Part shown: one piece after another, positions 21,675 to 30,248 of the stretch
How positions within the stretch are numbered: position 1 is the stretch's first letter
How the letters are laid out: each line of letters begins with the position of its first letter
Origin: JAIESQ01 sp964495375
Lineage (GTDB): Bacteria; Planctomycetota; Planctomycetia; Pirellulales; JAEUIK01
DNA length: 64,000 bases
Assembly: GCA_964495375.1 (NCBI GenBank)
Contig: CAZBWM010000029.1
Coordinates: 1-64,000 of the forward strand
Direction: 5' to 3'
Notes under the pieces: model-generated
The model's database searches: none
Seen by the model: the letters and a program-made list of their open reading frames with translations, nothing else
What the model was told of the DNA's origin: nothing
Position numbers and translations under genes: made by a program

Positions 21675-22520
21675 ATGCTCCGCACTGGTCGATTTGTCGC
21701 CAAGTGGCTCGCCGTCACGAGCCTGGCCATGATGCTGTTGCCGGAGGTCGGCGCTGCCGAGCGACGCGCCAAATCGCGCCGGCCGGACACCCCGCAAGCA
21801 GAAGCCGTTGAGCTCTTCGCCGCCATGGAAGGGGGGCAAATCGACGTCCAGTTCATCCCGCGTGATTCACGCGAGGCGCGCGTCATTATCAAGAACAACA
21901 CCAAGAAGCCACTCAACGTTCGGCTGCCCGATGCCTTTGCTGCTGCGCCGGTTCTCGCTCAAGCGCCTCCGGGTCTCGGCGGCGGTCAACGCGGTGGCGC
22001 CGGTGTGGCCGGCGGCGCGCAGCCCATGGGCGGTGGGATGGGTGGCATGGGGATGGGCGGCATGGGCGGCGGCATGGGCATGGGCATGATGAATGTCCCG
22101 CCCGAAAAGATCGCCAAGTTCAAGGTACCCTGCGTGTGCCTTGTGCACGGCAAGCCGGAGCCGCGCCCTGCGATTCCGTACGAGATCAAGCGCTTTGAAT
22201 CTTATAGCGATGATGCCAGGCTCGCCGCCTTAATGGAACTGTTCGGTAAGGGTGGCATCTCGCAGCGTGCGGCGCAAGCCGCCACCTGGCACGTGGCGAA
22301 CGGCATGAGCTGGGACGAATTGGCCAATAAAGCCATTGAGCACATCGGCGCCCCGAGCGAGCCCTATTTCTCACAAGTGGAATTAGCCGCGGCGATGAAA
22401 TTGGTGAGTGCCGCCAGTCGTGCGGCACTCGAGCACGAGAAGCCGGCGTCGACCGACTCGGCTCCCGCTGAATCGGATGCGCCTCCGTCCGCCGAATCGG
22501 CTTCCGCCGCAAAGCCCTAA
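21675..22520 (+). CDS. Secreted protein with Gly/Met-rich tract, function unknown
   Basis: 281 residues from ATG 21675, chosen because AGGGAAGG lies just upstream and a signal peptide follows at once (hydrophobic WLAVTSLAMMLLPEVGAA). An in-frame ATG at 21609 would put 22 residues before the signal and lacks a ribosome site. The mature protein has a short beta-type segment (ARVIIKNNTKKPLNVRLPDAFAA), then a striking low-complexity run of Gly and Met encoded at about 22025-22092, then a segment with Cys-Val-Cys (VPCVCLVHGKPEP), and a helical C-terminus ending in a Pro/Ala/Ser-rich tail. It resembles planctomycete-specific exported proteins. The Met-rich run and the CVC motif could bind metal, but that is speculative. 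It is convergent with the coiled-coil gene downstream. Confidence 0.75.
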   Translation: MLRTGRFVAKWLAVTSLAMMLLPEVGAAERRAKSRRPDTPQAEAVELFAAMEGGQIDVQFIPRDSREARVIIKNNTKKPLNVRLPDAFAAAPVLAQAPPGLGGGQRGGAGVAGGAQPMGGGMGGMGMGGMGGGMGMGMMNVPPEKIAKFKVPCVCLVHGKPEPRPAIPYEIKRFESYSDDARLAALMELFGKGGISQRAAQAATWHVANGMSWDELANKAIEHIGAPSEPYFSQVELAAAMKLVSAASRAALEHEKPASTDSAPAESDAPPSAESASAAKP

Positions 22521-22643
22521 TTCGTGGCTAGCTGCCGCCAAGCCGCACGCCCGGCGATTTACGCGCGATAAAACGCAGGAAGTGAACTCCGTCCGTAGTT
22601 TGAGTCGTCGCCGCGCCGGTGCCCTTTGCAGTGCCAGCCACCT

Positions 22644-24074
22644 TCAGGCGGCGTCAAATGTGCTCCACGAAGTTGCCTGCCCATCGACTTCGCGCGAGAG
22701 CTGTTGACGTTGCAGGGCCAACTGACGATGCGCGAGCGTCACTTGTTCTTGTAGTTGCGCCAGTGCTGCCTGGCGATCACTCAGTCGGGCCTCGCAGTGG
22801 CGATAATGATGAGTGATTCTCGCGCGCGTCTCGGCGAGTGCCTGTTGCCAGGCGTCGCCAGGTAGGCTTCGCGCTAGGTCGGCGAGCAGTTGCTCGGCGG
22901 CCAACCGCAACTTGAGCAATTCGCCATGCTCTGCGGCAATCGTGGAGCGAAGTTCTTCAAGCTCGGCGCCTCGTCGCCGGATCAGTTTTCGTTCTTGTTC
23001 GCAGCGCTGCCACTGCCGTTGGAGTTGCCGCCCGGCGCGCTGATCGCGGTCTCGCAGGCGGCGCCGGGCAGCTCGTAACCGAGCAGCCAGCCTGAGCCGC
23101 CGCGGTTCGAGGGCTCGCTCGCGTGCCGCCAGGCGCGCCTCCGCTTCGACCAGATTGACTTCCCAGGCCGCGAGCTGCTCTGCAGCCAGTCGGCTCCCCC
23201 GATCGGTCGCGTCGAGGGCTTGCGGAGAATTCGTCGACCACCTTGCGTGCGCTCGTGCGGAGTCGATCTCCAGCCTGGCACGACGACGTTCTAACCCGGC
23301 GAGCACGCGCTCTGCTTGCTCCGCCGCGGCTTGTCGCTGGACAAAGATCGATTGCCGATCAACCTCGAATTGCCGCGCGATTTCCGCACGTCGCTCTTCG
23401 AGCCGCGCACCGGCCGCCGCCAGAGCTTCGTTTTGTACTTCAAGAGATTGCTGTTGCTCGTCGAGCCGTTGCTCCCGATCGGCCACGAACTCTTCTCGAT
23501 GACAAACGTCGCGTCGCGCCGCTTCGAGATGCGCCTCGGCAGCAGCCATGCTGGACGATCGATCCGCCAGTTCGCGCTGGCGGTTCAACAGTTGTGCTTC
23601 GCGGAATTCGAGTTCGGCCAGTCGCTCGTTGGCTGCCAACCGCGCCTGGCGCTCCTCGGTTTCCAGTTCCGCAAGACGAACGTGCAGCTCGGCTTCGCGC
23701 TGATCGAGTCGCTGTTGGCGTGCCGCGAAGTGGCTCGCTAACTGCCGTGACTGACAACGCAACTGTTGGCGGAGTGCTTGCGGATGGTCGAGATCCGTCG
23801 TGTCTGCTGGCGATGTCGCGCCGGCCGGAAATGTTGGCGGCAGTCCGGCCGACGACGTCGACTCCGACGGCAACGGGGAAGACGCCGTCCGCAACTCGTG
23901 GGGCGGATCGACCCGCGTCTCGAGCGAACGCAATCGTCCCGGCGTCGCACTGCCGCGCGCTTCCAAGTGAGCTGGCGGCTGTGCCAGCTCGCGCTGCGCT
24001 TCGCTCGGCGGTATGCTTCGACCTGGACTCACTACGCTTTTCCCAACCGGCAAGGATTCACCAGTGGGAATCAT
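22644..24074 (-). CDS. Long coiled-coil protein
   Basis: 476 residues. The first 120 are Pro/Ser/Thr-rich and probably disordered. From about residue 120 to the end the sequence is almost entirely Arg/Glu/Ala/Leu/Gln with heptad spacing (RQQRLDQREAELHVRL, LEERRAEIARQFEVD), a long continuous coiled coil. There is no signal peptide, membrane segment or catalytic motif, so it is probably cytoplasmic and structural or scaffolding. The start at 24074 has no obvious ribosome site, so the true start could be further in. It lies 76 nt downstream of trxA on the same strand and may share its transcript. No specific function can be assigned. Confidence 0.7.
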   Translation of the reverse strand: MIPTGESLPVGKSVVSPGRSIPPSEAQRELAQPPAHLEARGSATPGRLRSLETRVDPPHELRTASSPLPSESTSSAGLPPTFPAGATSPADTTDLDHPQALRQQLRCQSRQLASHFAARQQRLDQREAELHVRLAELETEERQARLAANERLAELEFREAQLLNRQRELADRSSSMAAAEAHLEAARRDVCHREEFVADREQRLDEQQQSLEVQNEALAAAGARLEERRAEIARQFEVDRQSIFVQRQAAAEQAERVLAGLERRRARLEIDSARAHARWSTNSPQALDATDRGSRLAAEQLAAWEVNLVEAEARLAARERALEPRRLRLAARLRAARRRLRDRDQRAGRQLQRQWQRCEQERKLIRRRGAELEELRSTIAAEHGELLKLRLAAEQLLADLARSLPGDAWQQALAETRARITHHYRHCEARLSDRQAALAQLQEQVTLAHRQLALQRQQLSREVDGQATSWSTFDAA

Positions 24075-24150
24075 CGGCTGCCGGCCGACGGAAAGTTGAC
24101 CGGCACTCGCGGCGCGCTAGCCCGCGCTGCTAGCAAGCCAGCAGGGGAGC

Positions 24151-24480
24151 CTACGCCTTGGCGGCGTCGAGCGCCTCTTGCAGTTGCGACTTGGGCCGCA
24201 CCCCGACGAACTGATTGACCGGCTTACCCCCCTTGAAAACGATCAAGGTCGGAATGCTGCCCACGTTGTAGTTCATCGCGGTCCGCTGATTGTCGTCGAC
24301 GTTCACCTTGCCCACCTTGACCGAACCGGCGTACTCGGTCGCCAGTTCTTCCACTAAGGGGGCGATCATGCGGCAAGGCCCGCACCAGGGAGCCCAAAAA
24401 TCGACAAGCACCGGCTGAGTCGACTTGAGAACTTCGCTCTCGAAATTGCTATCGGTCAATTCGACGACGTTAGCGGCCAT
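24151..24480 (-). CDS. trxA: Thioredoxin
   Basis: 109 residues, the usual length of thioredoxin-1. The redox motif WCGPC sits in VDFWAPWCGPCRMIAPL, and the cis-proline segment is VGSIPTLIVFKGG. It reduces disulfides of cytoplasmic partner proteins and is itself reduced by thioredoxin reductase. The start at 24480 was chosen over an upstream in-frame start because AGGAG lies 9 nt before it and MAANVVELTDSNFESEV is the normal family N-terminus. A near-consensus promoter lies about 140 nt upstream. Confidence 0.97.
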   Translation of the reverse strand: MAANVVELTDSNFESEVLKSTQPVLVDFWAPWCGPCRMIAPLVEELATEYAGSVKVGKVNVDDNQRTAMNYNVGSIPTLIVFKGGKPVNQFVGVRPKSQLQEALDAAKA

Positions 24481-24621
24481 CGTAGTTGTCTCCTGGCAAA
24501 GGCCTCGCGGTGATGTCCCGCGTCGCGGATTTCGTGACCGGCTGGCGAGCCGACGGCAATGGTAGGCCGAGCACACGCCCCCGAGTCAACTCGGGTAACT
24601 CCGGCCGATTAGGTTGGCGAA

Positions 24622-24649
24622 ATTATAGGTAAGCACTAGGGGCAGTCAA
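24622..24649 (-). promoter_or_regulatory. Sigma-70 type promoter for trxA
   Basis: On the minus strand TTGACT (24649-24644) is followed after 16 nt by TATAAT (24627-24622). The -10 box is perfect and the -35 box differs from consensus at one base. It points toward trxA and implies a 5' untranslated region of about 135 nt. It lies in the 353-nt gap 24481-24833, where nothing else was recognised. Confidence 0.7.
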
Positions 24650-24833
24650 CCAATGCGGCGGCGGCTTCGCGCGCCGTCGCTGGTTGTAAGTCACGACGCC
24701 CACTCGCAATCGGTCGAGAGCAGTGGCGAACGAGTCACGAGCCCGACACGTTCGGCACTCGCCGGGCCACGCTCGCCGGGTGCGCGACGCGGATTGCCCT
24801 CGGGCAGCGCGCGTTGGCGCGAGTCGGTAGGAG

Positions 24834-25121
24834 CTACGGATTGTCTCGCGAAAGCGTCGTGAATTCGTCAAGCGTTACGGTGGTTAGTTCACCACCTGGG
24901 CGCTCAAGCACAATGATGTCGCTGAATACCTTATCGTCGCCGTGGCGGCGAAAATGCAATCCGTGCCGGCGCCGATCGGTGCGAACCACGCGACCAGTGG
25001 TCGTCGTGGTCCAATGCTGCTGACCGACTTTGACACGATGCTCGATACGCACGGCATCGCCCGGTTGCAGTGCGCCGAATAAATTACGACTCGAAACGTC
25101 TGCGGCCGATACCAGCGACAT
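24834..25121 (-). CDS. Small conserved-looking hypothetical protein
   Basis: 95 residues, 50 nt downstream of ilvC on the same strand and so probably in the ilvN-ilvC transcript. The sequence is basic, has no signal peptide, and is predicted mostly beta (DAVRIEHRVKVGQQHWTTTTTGRVVRTDRRRHGLHFRR), like a small barrel. I do not recognise a family or function. Codon usage and spacing look like a real gene. Confidence 0.6.
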   Translation of the reverse strand: MSLVSAADVSSRNLFGALQPGDAVRIEHRVKVGQQHWTTTTTGRVVRTDRRRHGLHFRRHGDDKVFSDIIVLERPGGELTTVTLDEFTTLSRDNP

Positions 25122-25171
25122 CGACAGATCCTTTCCTGTTCGCGACGAATCTTCCCGCGCTTCGCGGCGAA

Positions 25172-26176
25172 CTACACTTCCTTGGCGTCGATCCAGCTCA
25201 TCAGGCTACGCAGGCGGCGCCCCACGTCTTCAATGCCATGTTCGCGCTCGCGGCGCCGCGTGGCTTTGAACGCCGGTGCGCTGACTTTGTTCTCGAGCAG
25301 CCATTCCCGCGCGAACTTGCCGGTCTGGATCTCCGCCAGAATCCGCTTCATCTCGGCCTTGGTTTCCTCGGTCACAATCCGTGGGCCGCGCGTGTAGTCA
25401 CCGTATTCGGCAGTGTTCGAGATGCTGTACCGCATGAAGTTCAGGCCACCGCGATACATCAGGTCCACGATCAGCTTGAGCTCGTGCATGCACTCGAAGT
25501 AGGCCATCTCGGGCTGATAGCCGGCTTCAACCAACGTTTCGTAGCCCGCTTTGACCAGGGCGCTGACGCCGCCGCAAAGCACGGTTTGCTCGCCAAACAG
25601 ATCGGTTTCAGTCTCTTCGGCAAACGTGGTTTGAATGACGCCTGCGCGGGTACCGCCGATCCCCTTGGCATAAGCCAGGCCGAGCGCGAACGATTCGGGA
25701 CGCGCTCCTTCATTCACCGCAATCAAGCAGGGCACACCGCCGCCACGCTCGAACTCGGTTCGCACCAGGTGCCCAGGGCCCTTGGGCGCCACCAGCACCA
25801 GATCGACATCCTTCGGCGGCTCGACCTGCCCGAAATGCACATTGAAGCCGTGCGAACACATCAGCAAGTTGCCGGGCTTCAGGTGTGGGCGAATGTGTTC
25901 GCGATAGATGTCTCCCTGCACTTCGTCGGGGAGCAAAACGTTAATCAGATCCCCTTGCTTGGCGGCATCGGCCGCCGAGACCGGCTTGAAGCCGTCCTTC
26001 ACCGCCGCGTCGTAGTTGGCACTACCAGGGCGCTGACCGACGATCACGTTGCAGCCGCTGTCACGCAAATTCTGGGCATGAGCGTGCCCCTGCGAGCCAT
26101 AGCCGATGATGGCAATCGTCTTGTTCTTCAGCAGCGCGAGATCGGCGTCGTTGTCGTAGTAGATTTTGGCGGGCAT
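25172..26176 (-). CDS. ilvC: Ketol-acid reductoisomerase (class I)
   Basis: 334 residues, the normal length of the short class I enzyme. It converts 2-acetolactate or 2-aceto-2-hydroxybutyrate with NADPH and Mg2+ to the dihydroxy acids of valine, isoleucine and leucine synthesis. Visible are the Rossmann motif IAIIGYGSQGHAHAQNL (about residues 20-36), the catalytic His in LMCSHGFNVHFG, VAPKGPGHLVR, the Mg2+ site ETDLFGEQ and ECMHELKLIVDLMYRGG in the C-terminal helical domain. It lies 89 nt downstream of ilvN on the same strand. Confidence 0.98.
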   Translation of the reverse strand: MPAKIYYDNDADLALLKNKTIAIIGYGSQGHAHAQNLRDSGCNVIVGQRPGSANYDAAVKDGFKPVSAADAAKQGDLINVLLPDEVQGDIYREHIRPHLKPGNLLMCSHGFNVHFGQVEPPKDVDLVLVAPKGPGHLVRTEFERGGGVPCLIAVNEGARPESFALGLAYAKGIGGTRAGVIQTTFAEETETDLFGEQTVLCGGVSALVKAGYETLVEAGYQPEMAYFECMHELKLIVDLMYRGGLNFMRYSISNTAEYGDYTRGPRIVTEETKAEMKRILAEIQTGKFAREWLLENKVSAPAFKATRRREREHGIEDVGRRLRSLMSWIDAKEV

Positions 26177-26265
26177 GGAAGGATCGGTCCTGCGGAAAAG
26201 AATGGCGGGGCAAATGTTTTACTAGTTGGACTTTGGAATTAAATCGGAGACCGGCGAGCCAGACG

Positions 26266-26781
26266 CTAGGTCTCGTTGCCGGCACGTTCGGCGTTCTGTC
26301 GGCAGTGACTGCGGACCATGGCGATGCGGCCGGTGCGCACCAGCTCGACAATGCCGAACGGCCGCATTAAATCGACGAACGCTGCTACGCGCCGCTCCTG
26401 GCCGGCAATTTCGATAATCACTTCCTCGATGCCGACATCCACGATGCGGCCGCGGAAAATCTCTGTCAGTTCCTTGATCTGACTGCGGGGGCCCCCGGCC
26501 GGGGCCTTCACGCGAATCAGCATCAGGTCGCGCTCGACATAGTCCTGCGAGCTGATGTCGTCCACGCGCACCACGGTGACGATCTTCGCCAGTTGCTTGC
26601 GCACCTGGTCGAGCTGATTGTCGTCGCCGATCACGACGAAGGTCATTCGCGACAGATTCGCGTCTTCGGTCTCACCGACTGCGAGGCTGTCGATGTTGTA
26701 ACCGCGTGACGCTAACATGCCCGAAATGTGCGCCAGCACGCCCGGTCTGTTCTGTACCAAGGCCGAAAGCAAATGCCGCAT
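26266..26781 (-). CDS. ilvN: Acetolactate synthase small (regulatory) subunit
   Basis: 171 residues. The N-terminal ACT domain starts MRHLLSALVQNRPGVLAHISGM and contains RGYNIDSLAVG, the usual valine-binding region; the C-terminal domain follows (EIFRGRIVDVG, AFVDLMRPFGIVELVRTGR). It binds the catalytic subunit and gives feedback control by branched-chain amino acids. Family members are also named ilvH. The gene order is ilvN-ilvC, and the large subunit gene ilvB is not in the window. Confidence 0.96.
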   Translation of the reverse strand: MRHLLSALVQNRPGVLAHISGMLASRGYNIDSLAVGETEDANLSRMTFVVIGDDNQLDQVRKQLAKIVTVVRVDDISSQDYVERDLMLIRVKAPAGGPRSQIKELTEIFRGRIVDVGIEEVIIEIAGQERRVAAFVDLMRPFGIVELVRTGRIAMVRSHCRQNAERAGNET

Positions 26782-27134
26782 AATCAGATTTCCGCCCGGG
26801 TTTTGGCGAGCGGACTAGCAGAGGTGTTTCGTGCTTTGTGAAGTCCCGTGTGCACCGCGCGAGCCCGGCACACGCGAGGGAAGACAGCCGCCGCCGGCCT
26901 GGGTTCACGAAGCGCACGGGGTTTGCTGGCAGGCTGTTGGCCAAAGATCAGATAATAGTGACCCCACTCGCGCCTCACAAGGGTGGGGGATCGGCGCCGG
27001 AAGCCCAGACCGAACTCCTGCCGTCGACCCCTTCGACTGCCGTAACCCACCAGCGGATATCGACTTGTAGCTATTGCCATCAGGCGACTCGCGGACACAC
27101 TTGACCACTACATCTTGCCACTGCGCTGCTCGAG

Positions 27135-27530
27135 CGCGCACCGCGGAACGGCGCTCCGCCCGATCCGTTCACGAGAGACTCGTGGGATCCTTGGGGGAGC
27201 AGCGACCTGTTGCGTGCGTTCTTTCTCTGCGCGCACCGCGGAACGGCGCTCCGCCCGATCCGTTCACGAGAGACTCGTGGGATCCCTGGGGGAGCGGCGA
27301 TCTGATGCGGTATTTCGGCTGCGTTTATCGGCTGTGCGCGCACCGCGTACGGGCGCTCCACCCGATCCGTTCACGATTGACTCGTGGGATCTTTAGGGGA
27401 GCAGCAACCTGATGCGTTGCGTTCTTTCTCTGCGCGCACCGTGGACGGGCGCTCGCCCCGATCCGTTAACGAGAGACTCGTGGGATCCCTGGGGGAGCGG
27501 CGTTCTGCATCAGGCGACCAGCCGACGCGC
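27135..27530. repeat. Four tandem repeat units of about 95-107 bp with a conserved internal palindrome
   Basis: Units begin with CGCGCACCG at 27135, 27230, 27337 and 27433, so the periods are 95, 107 and 96. Each contains GATCCGTTCACGAG, AGA, CTCGTGGGATC or a close variant, which folds as a 5-6 bp hairpin inside an outer GATCC/GGATC pairing. A broken fifth unit start follows near 27518. The unit ends (ATGCGTTGCGTTCTTTCTCTG) vary more than the palindromic core. Confidence 0.85.
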
Positions 27531-27792
27531 ACCGATAGCGCGGGAGTTTTTTACTCCTTTTTGTCCAGTGGATTGTTCGACCAGGCTTAGCTGGCGCCGG
27601 CCTTGGCAAGCCGCACTGCTCGCGCAGCATCGCATTTTTACGCAGCAGCGTGCAGAGACACGCGCGAGGGGCGTGCGGCGGTTCGTGATATTTTATACAT
27701 AATATTGCCCATTTGTCAAGGGCCATTTTAGGATCTTGGGTTCGTCGAATTGGGCCGCCTATCTTCGCCGCGCAGCGGCCGAAAGAACTTAG

Positions 27793-27811
27793 CCGTGGGT
27801 GAAACCCACGG
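27793..27811. repeat. Short perfect hairpin (REP-like)
   Basis: CCGTGGGT-GAA-ACCCACGG is an 8-bp perfect stem with a 3-nt loop. It lies in gene-free sequence and has no T-tract, so a dispersed palindromic repeat is more likely than a terminator. Confidence 0.6.
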
Positions 27812-27864
27812 AACCGTTCGCGACCACGCCCACCAAGCCGCGTAGCGGCGACAGGCAATGTAGT

Positions 27865-27884
27865 CATCACGCTCCCGCGTGATG
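27865..27884. repeat. Short perfect hairpin (REP-like)
   Basis: CATCACGC-TCCC-GCGTGATG is an 8-bp perfect stem with a 4-nt loop and no T-tract. A partial copy of one arm (CTCACGCGGG) follows at 27892. Confidence 0.55.
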
Positions 27885-27928
27885 AGATTCCCTCACGCGG
27901 GCGATCGTGCGAGCGCGCCTGCAATGGC

Positions 27929-28200
27929 ATGAATGAACGGCCCCTGCAGGGCCGGAATCGCGGGGGCACCGCGTACCCAGCCCTGCGCTGTAATTCTGAG
28001 CTACGCTGCGCCGGTTCCCGGCTGCGCTCCGAGCTGGGCTGACGGAACTCGGCCCTTCAGGCCGAAAGGCAAATCGCCGGGCCGAGGAACTTTCGGTCCG
28101 TTGTGTCGTCGTACCGGCGTCGTGAGTCAAACGTCACTCGCGAAGCTGTCCGGGGGCTTACGCACCCCCGCTAAGCTCTTTCGCCGCTGCGCGGCTGATT
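27929..28200. repeat. Dispersed repeat block, copy A
   Basis: This stretch shares an ordered series of motifs with 29649-29890: ATGAACGG, a hairpin with a CTNCA loop, ACCCAGCCCT, TACGCTGCGCCGGTT, CCGGCT, a second CTTCA-type hairpin (CGGCC-CTTCA-GGCCG at 28050-28064), AAAGGCAA and CGCCGCTGCGCGGCT. The first hairpin here is CGGCCC-CTGCA-GGGCCG (27938-27954). Confidence 0.65.
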
Positions 28201-28250
28201 CGATTACGAGCACTGCGTCCATCGAGGGGCGACGGCCCCCTCACCCCTAA

Positions 28251-28275
28251 CCCCTCTCCCGCGAGGGGAGAGGGG
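28251..28275. repeat. G/C-rich hairpin (REP-like)
   Basis: CCCCTCTCCC, a 5-nt GCGAG loop, then GGGAGAGGGG gives a 10-bp perfect stem. The preceding CCCTCACCCCTAA matches a pattern common in intergenic repeats of high-GC bacteria (knowledge of such repeats, not checked here). Confidence 0.5.
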
Positions 28276-28637
28276 GACAGGAGTCCACGTCGCACGCGGG
28301 GCCGCGCCAGGGGGACGGGAGTCGTTTCCGGTCGGCGGCGCATTGGGCGTTCACAACCGCTCGACGAGACTTTCGCCCCGTTGGGGCTCCTTGAGAAACA
28401 CCAAATCGAGTGCGGCGCGGTTCATCCTCCAGGGGCTTCCGCCACCTGGCTATTAACTGCCACGGCTTTGCCGTTGAAGACGTGCGGCCCACGCCACCTG
28501 GGTCTTGCCGGCCGGGGCGTGAACGTGGAGAAATCAGACGCGACAGCAGGTTCCGCGGCTTTTAGAATGGCGACCAAACGAAGACGGCCGGGCAGCGCTC
28601 GGGGCAGATGCCGCGGCCGAATTGGGGAGGGACGCTA

Positions 28638-29572
28638 ATGCGGCGGAGATCCTTGAGGTCAGCGCCATTGCCGGCGGTTTTCTATGCGCTTCTCTCGATG
28701 CTGCTTCTAGGCGGCATCGCGCGTGCCGGCACACTGCAGGCCTTGCCGCTCACGGGGTATGCGTTCGGCGTTGACGGCAAAAATGTTGTCGGTCGCTCGG
28801 GAAGCTTCGGATTTCTGTACGACGGTAATTCGTATTCAACGATCCTACCGCCTGGAGGCCTGCTCAGCTCAGCGCTGGATATTCAGGGCAACCGAATCGT
28901 CGGCTATTTCGATGACGCGAAGGGAAGTTACGGTTTTCTCTACGACGGGGTAAGCTACACCACGCTGAACCATCCGTCGGCCGTCAAAGGAACGATTGCC
29001 GCAGGAGTCGATGGCAATAACATCGTCGGCTGGTACTTGGACGCGAAGAACCGCCCCCACGGCTTTCTATTCGACGGATCGAATTACACCACCATTGATA
29101 TCCCAACGGTATCTTTGGAACCCACTTGTGGGGGATTTCTGGCAGCAACATCATTGGGAGGTACACCGACATTCAAGGTGGCATGCCCAGCTTCATCTAT
29201 AATGGCACGACATTTCAACCTTTGAATAATACCTTTGGCGGGGTCACCGCATACGATATCGAAGGCAATAAGTTCGTTGGGGGTCAGTATAGCGCAGGAT
29301 TTCTTTATGATGGATCGAAGTACACGCAGCCGCTAGGCAATGGCGCACTACCAGGGCTCAATAATCAGAGTTTCACGTTCACGGGCATCTCCGGAAACCG
29401 GCTAGTCGGTTTCTACACCGATTTGCCGCCCGTTTCGCTGCCGCATCCCTTTATCTACGTCATCCCCGAGCCTACGACACTGACGTTGTCGATTCTTGGG
29501 GCGTGCATACTGTGCTTCGCAGTGTGGCTGCGTGCGCGCAAGCAACGAATTGCGGCACAACACTGCCTATAG
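28638..29572 (+). pseudogene. PEP-CTERM anchored repeat protein gene with a -1 nt frameshift
   Basis: ATG 28638 follows GGGGAGGG and opens a signal peptide (VFYALLSMLLLGGIARAG). The protein then carries roughly 40-residue repeats with the core GFLYDG (FGFLYDG, YGFLYDG, HGFLFDG) separated by GNxIVG motifs, like a beta-propeller. Near 29105 the frame breaks: the first frame ends at 29225 with unrelated residues, while another frame continues the pattern at once (NIIGRYTD, PSFIYNG, AGFLYDG) and ends in a PEP-CTERM signal (IPEPTTLTLSILGA, membrane segment, RARKQR). One missing base in CCCAACGG explains it. It is either a real inactivated or phase-variable gene or a sequencing error. The intact product would be an exported, sorted surface protein. 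Confidence 0.8.
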
Positions 29573-29648
29573 TCTGTCGTCGCTACTCGTCCATTCTCGC
29601 GGCGAGTCAAGTTGAACGAGGACGATAGGGGGAGCGCATGCGGTAGCG

Positions 29649-29890
29649 CGTATGAACGGTCCCTTCAGGACCGAAATCTCGTTTGTACCGTTACCCAGCC
29701 CTACGCTGCGCCGGTTACCGGCTCCGCTCGGCCTTGCTAGTTGAACCGCCCTTGCAGGCCAAAAGGCAATTCGAGTCCCGAGTTGAAGCGTGGGCGCGTG
29801 AACCGATACTTCGTGCCGTCGTGTCGTTGTGGTTCTCCTGGCGCTGCGTCTAAAGCATATCGCCGCTGCGCGGCTACGGAGCACTCCGGC
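29649..29890. repeat. Dispersed repeat block, copy B
   Basis: Diverged direct copy of the block at 27929-28200. Its first hairpin is CGGTCC-CTTCA-GGACCG (29657-29673); compared with copy A, one stem pair has changed from C-G to T-A, so pairing is kept. It lies in the 676-nt gap after the PEP-CTERM gene. Confidence 0.65.
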
Positions 29891-29929
29891 GGAGAATCGA
29901 TTGTGCCGCGGCCCGTGTCAGCCGCGTCG

Positions 29930-30116
29930 TTTTCAGAAGTTCCTCTTGTCGCTGCGCGACCCAGGCACGCTGTGCGTCCCTGGGCCACCCGACACGCGGC
30001 CGTGGTACCCGCGATTCACACGAACCCGCAGCGCTAGCAGGGGCTCCTCAGGGGTCGATGATGTTGCAGATCGCCGCGCGAACTCTCCCTCGCTGGCGCG
30101 TCGGGTTAGTGTTTTT
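29930..30116. repeat. Probable planctomycete intergenic repeat
   Basis: The stretch includes CTCCCTCGCTGGCGCGTCGG followed by GTTAGTGTTTTT at about 30083-30115 and a CCCTGGGCCACCCGACACG motif near 29975. From general knowledge, similar motifs recur between planctomycete genes and produce spurious peptides such as LTRRASEG. Only one copy is present here, so this call rests on that knowledge. Confidence 0.35.
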
Positions 30117-30248
30117 GCGATACATCGCTCGAGGCGCCGCGTCGCGCGAGGGACCCACTGCTGGGCAAGCCAGCACTGGCACCCAATGCGGCAGTATCGA
30201 ACGCCGGAACGACTCCAGTCCCGGCGCGCATAGTGAGCGGGCGTCCGC

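Larger units (their letters stand above)
26782..28637. other. Long repeat-rich intergenic region upstream of ilvN
   Basis: About 1.85 kb with no convincing protein gene. Short open frames here are overlapping, repetitive and lack ribosome sites. It holds a tandem repeat block (27135-27530), several hairpins and one copy of a dispersed repeat block, each listed separately. The ilvN promoter should lie in its left end but was not recognised. Confidence 0.65.

Noticed and set aside
24660..24830. Possible tRNA in the gap upstream of trxA
   Set aside because: No cloverleaf with a TTC-loop or CCA-proximal acceptor pairing could be formed by eye.
27135..27530. Possible CRISPR array
   Set aside because: Units are 95-107 bp and nearly identical throughout, without short repeats separated by unique spacers, and there are no cas genes.
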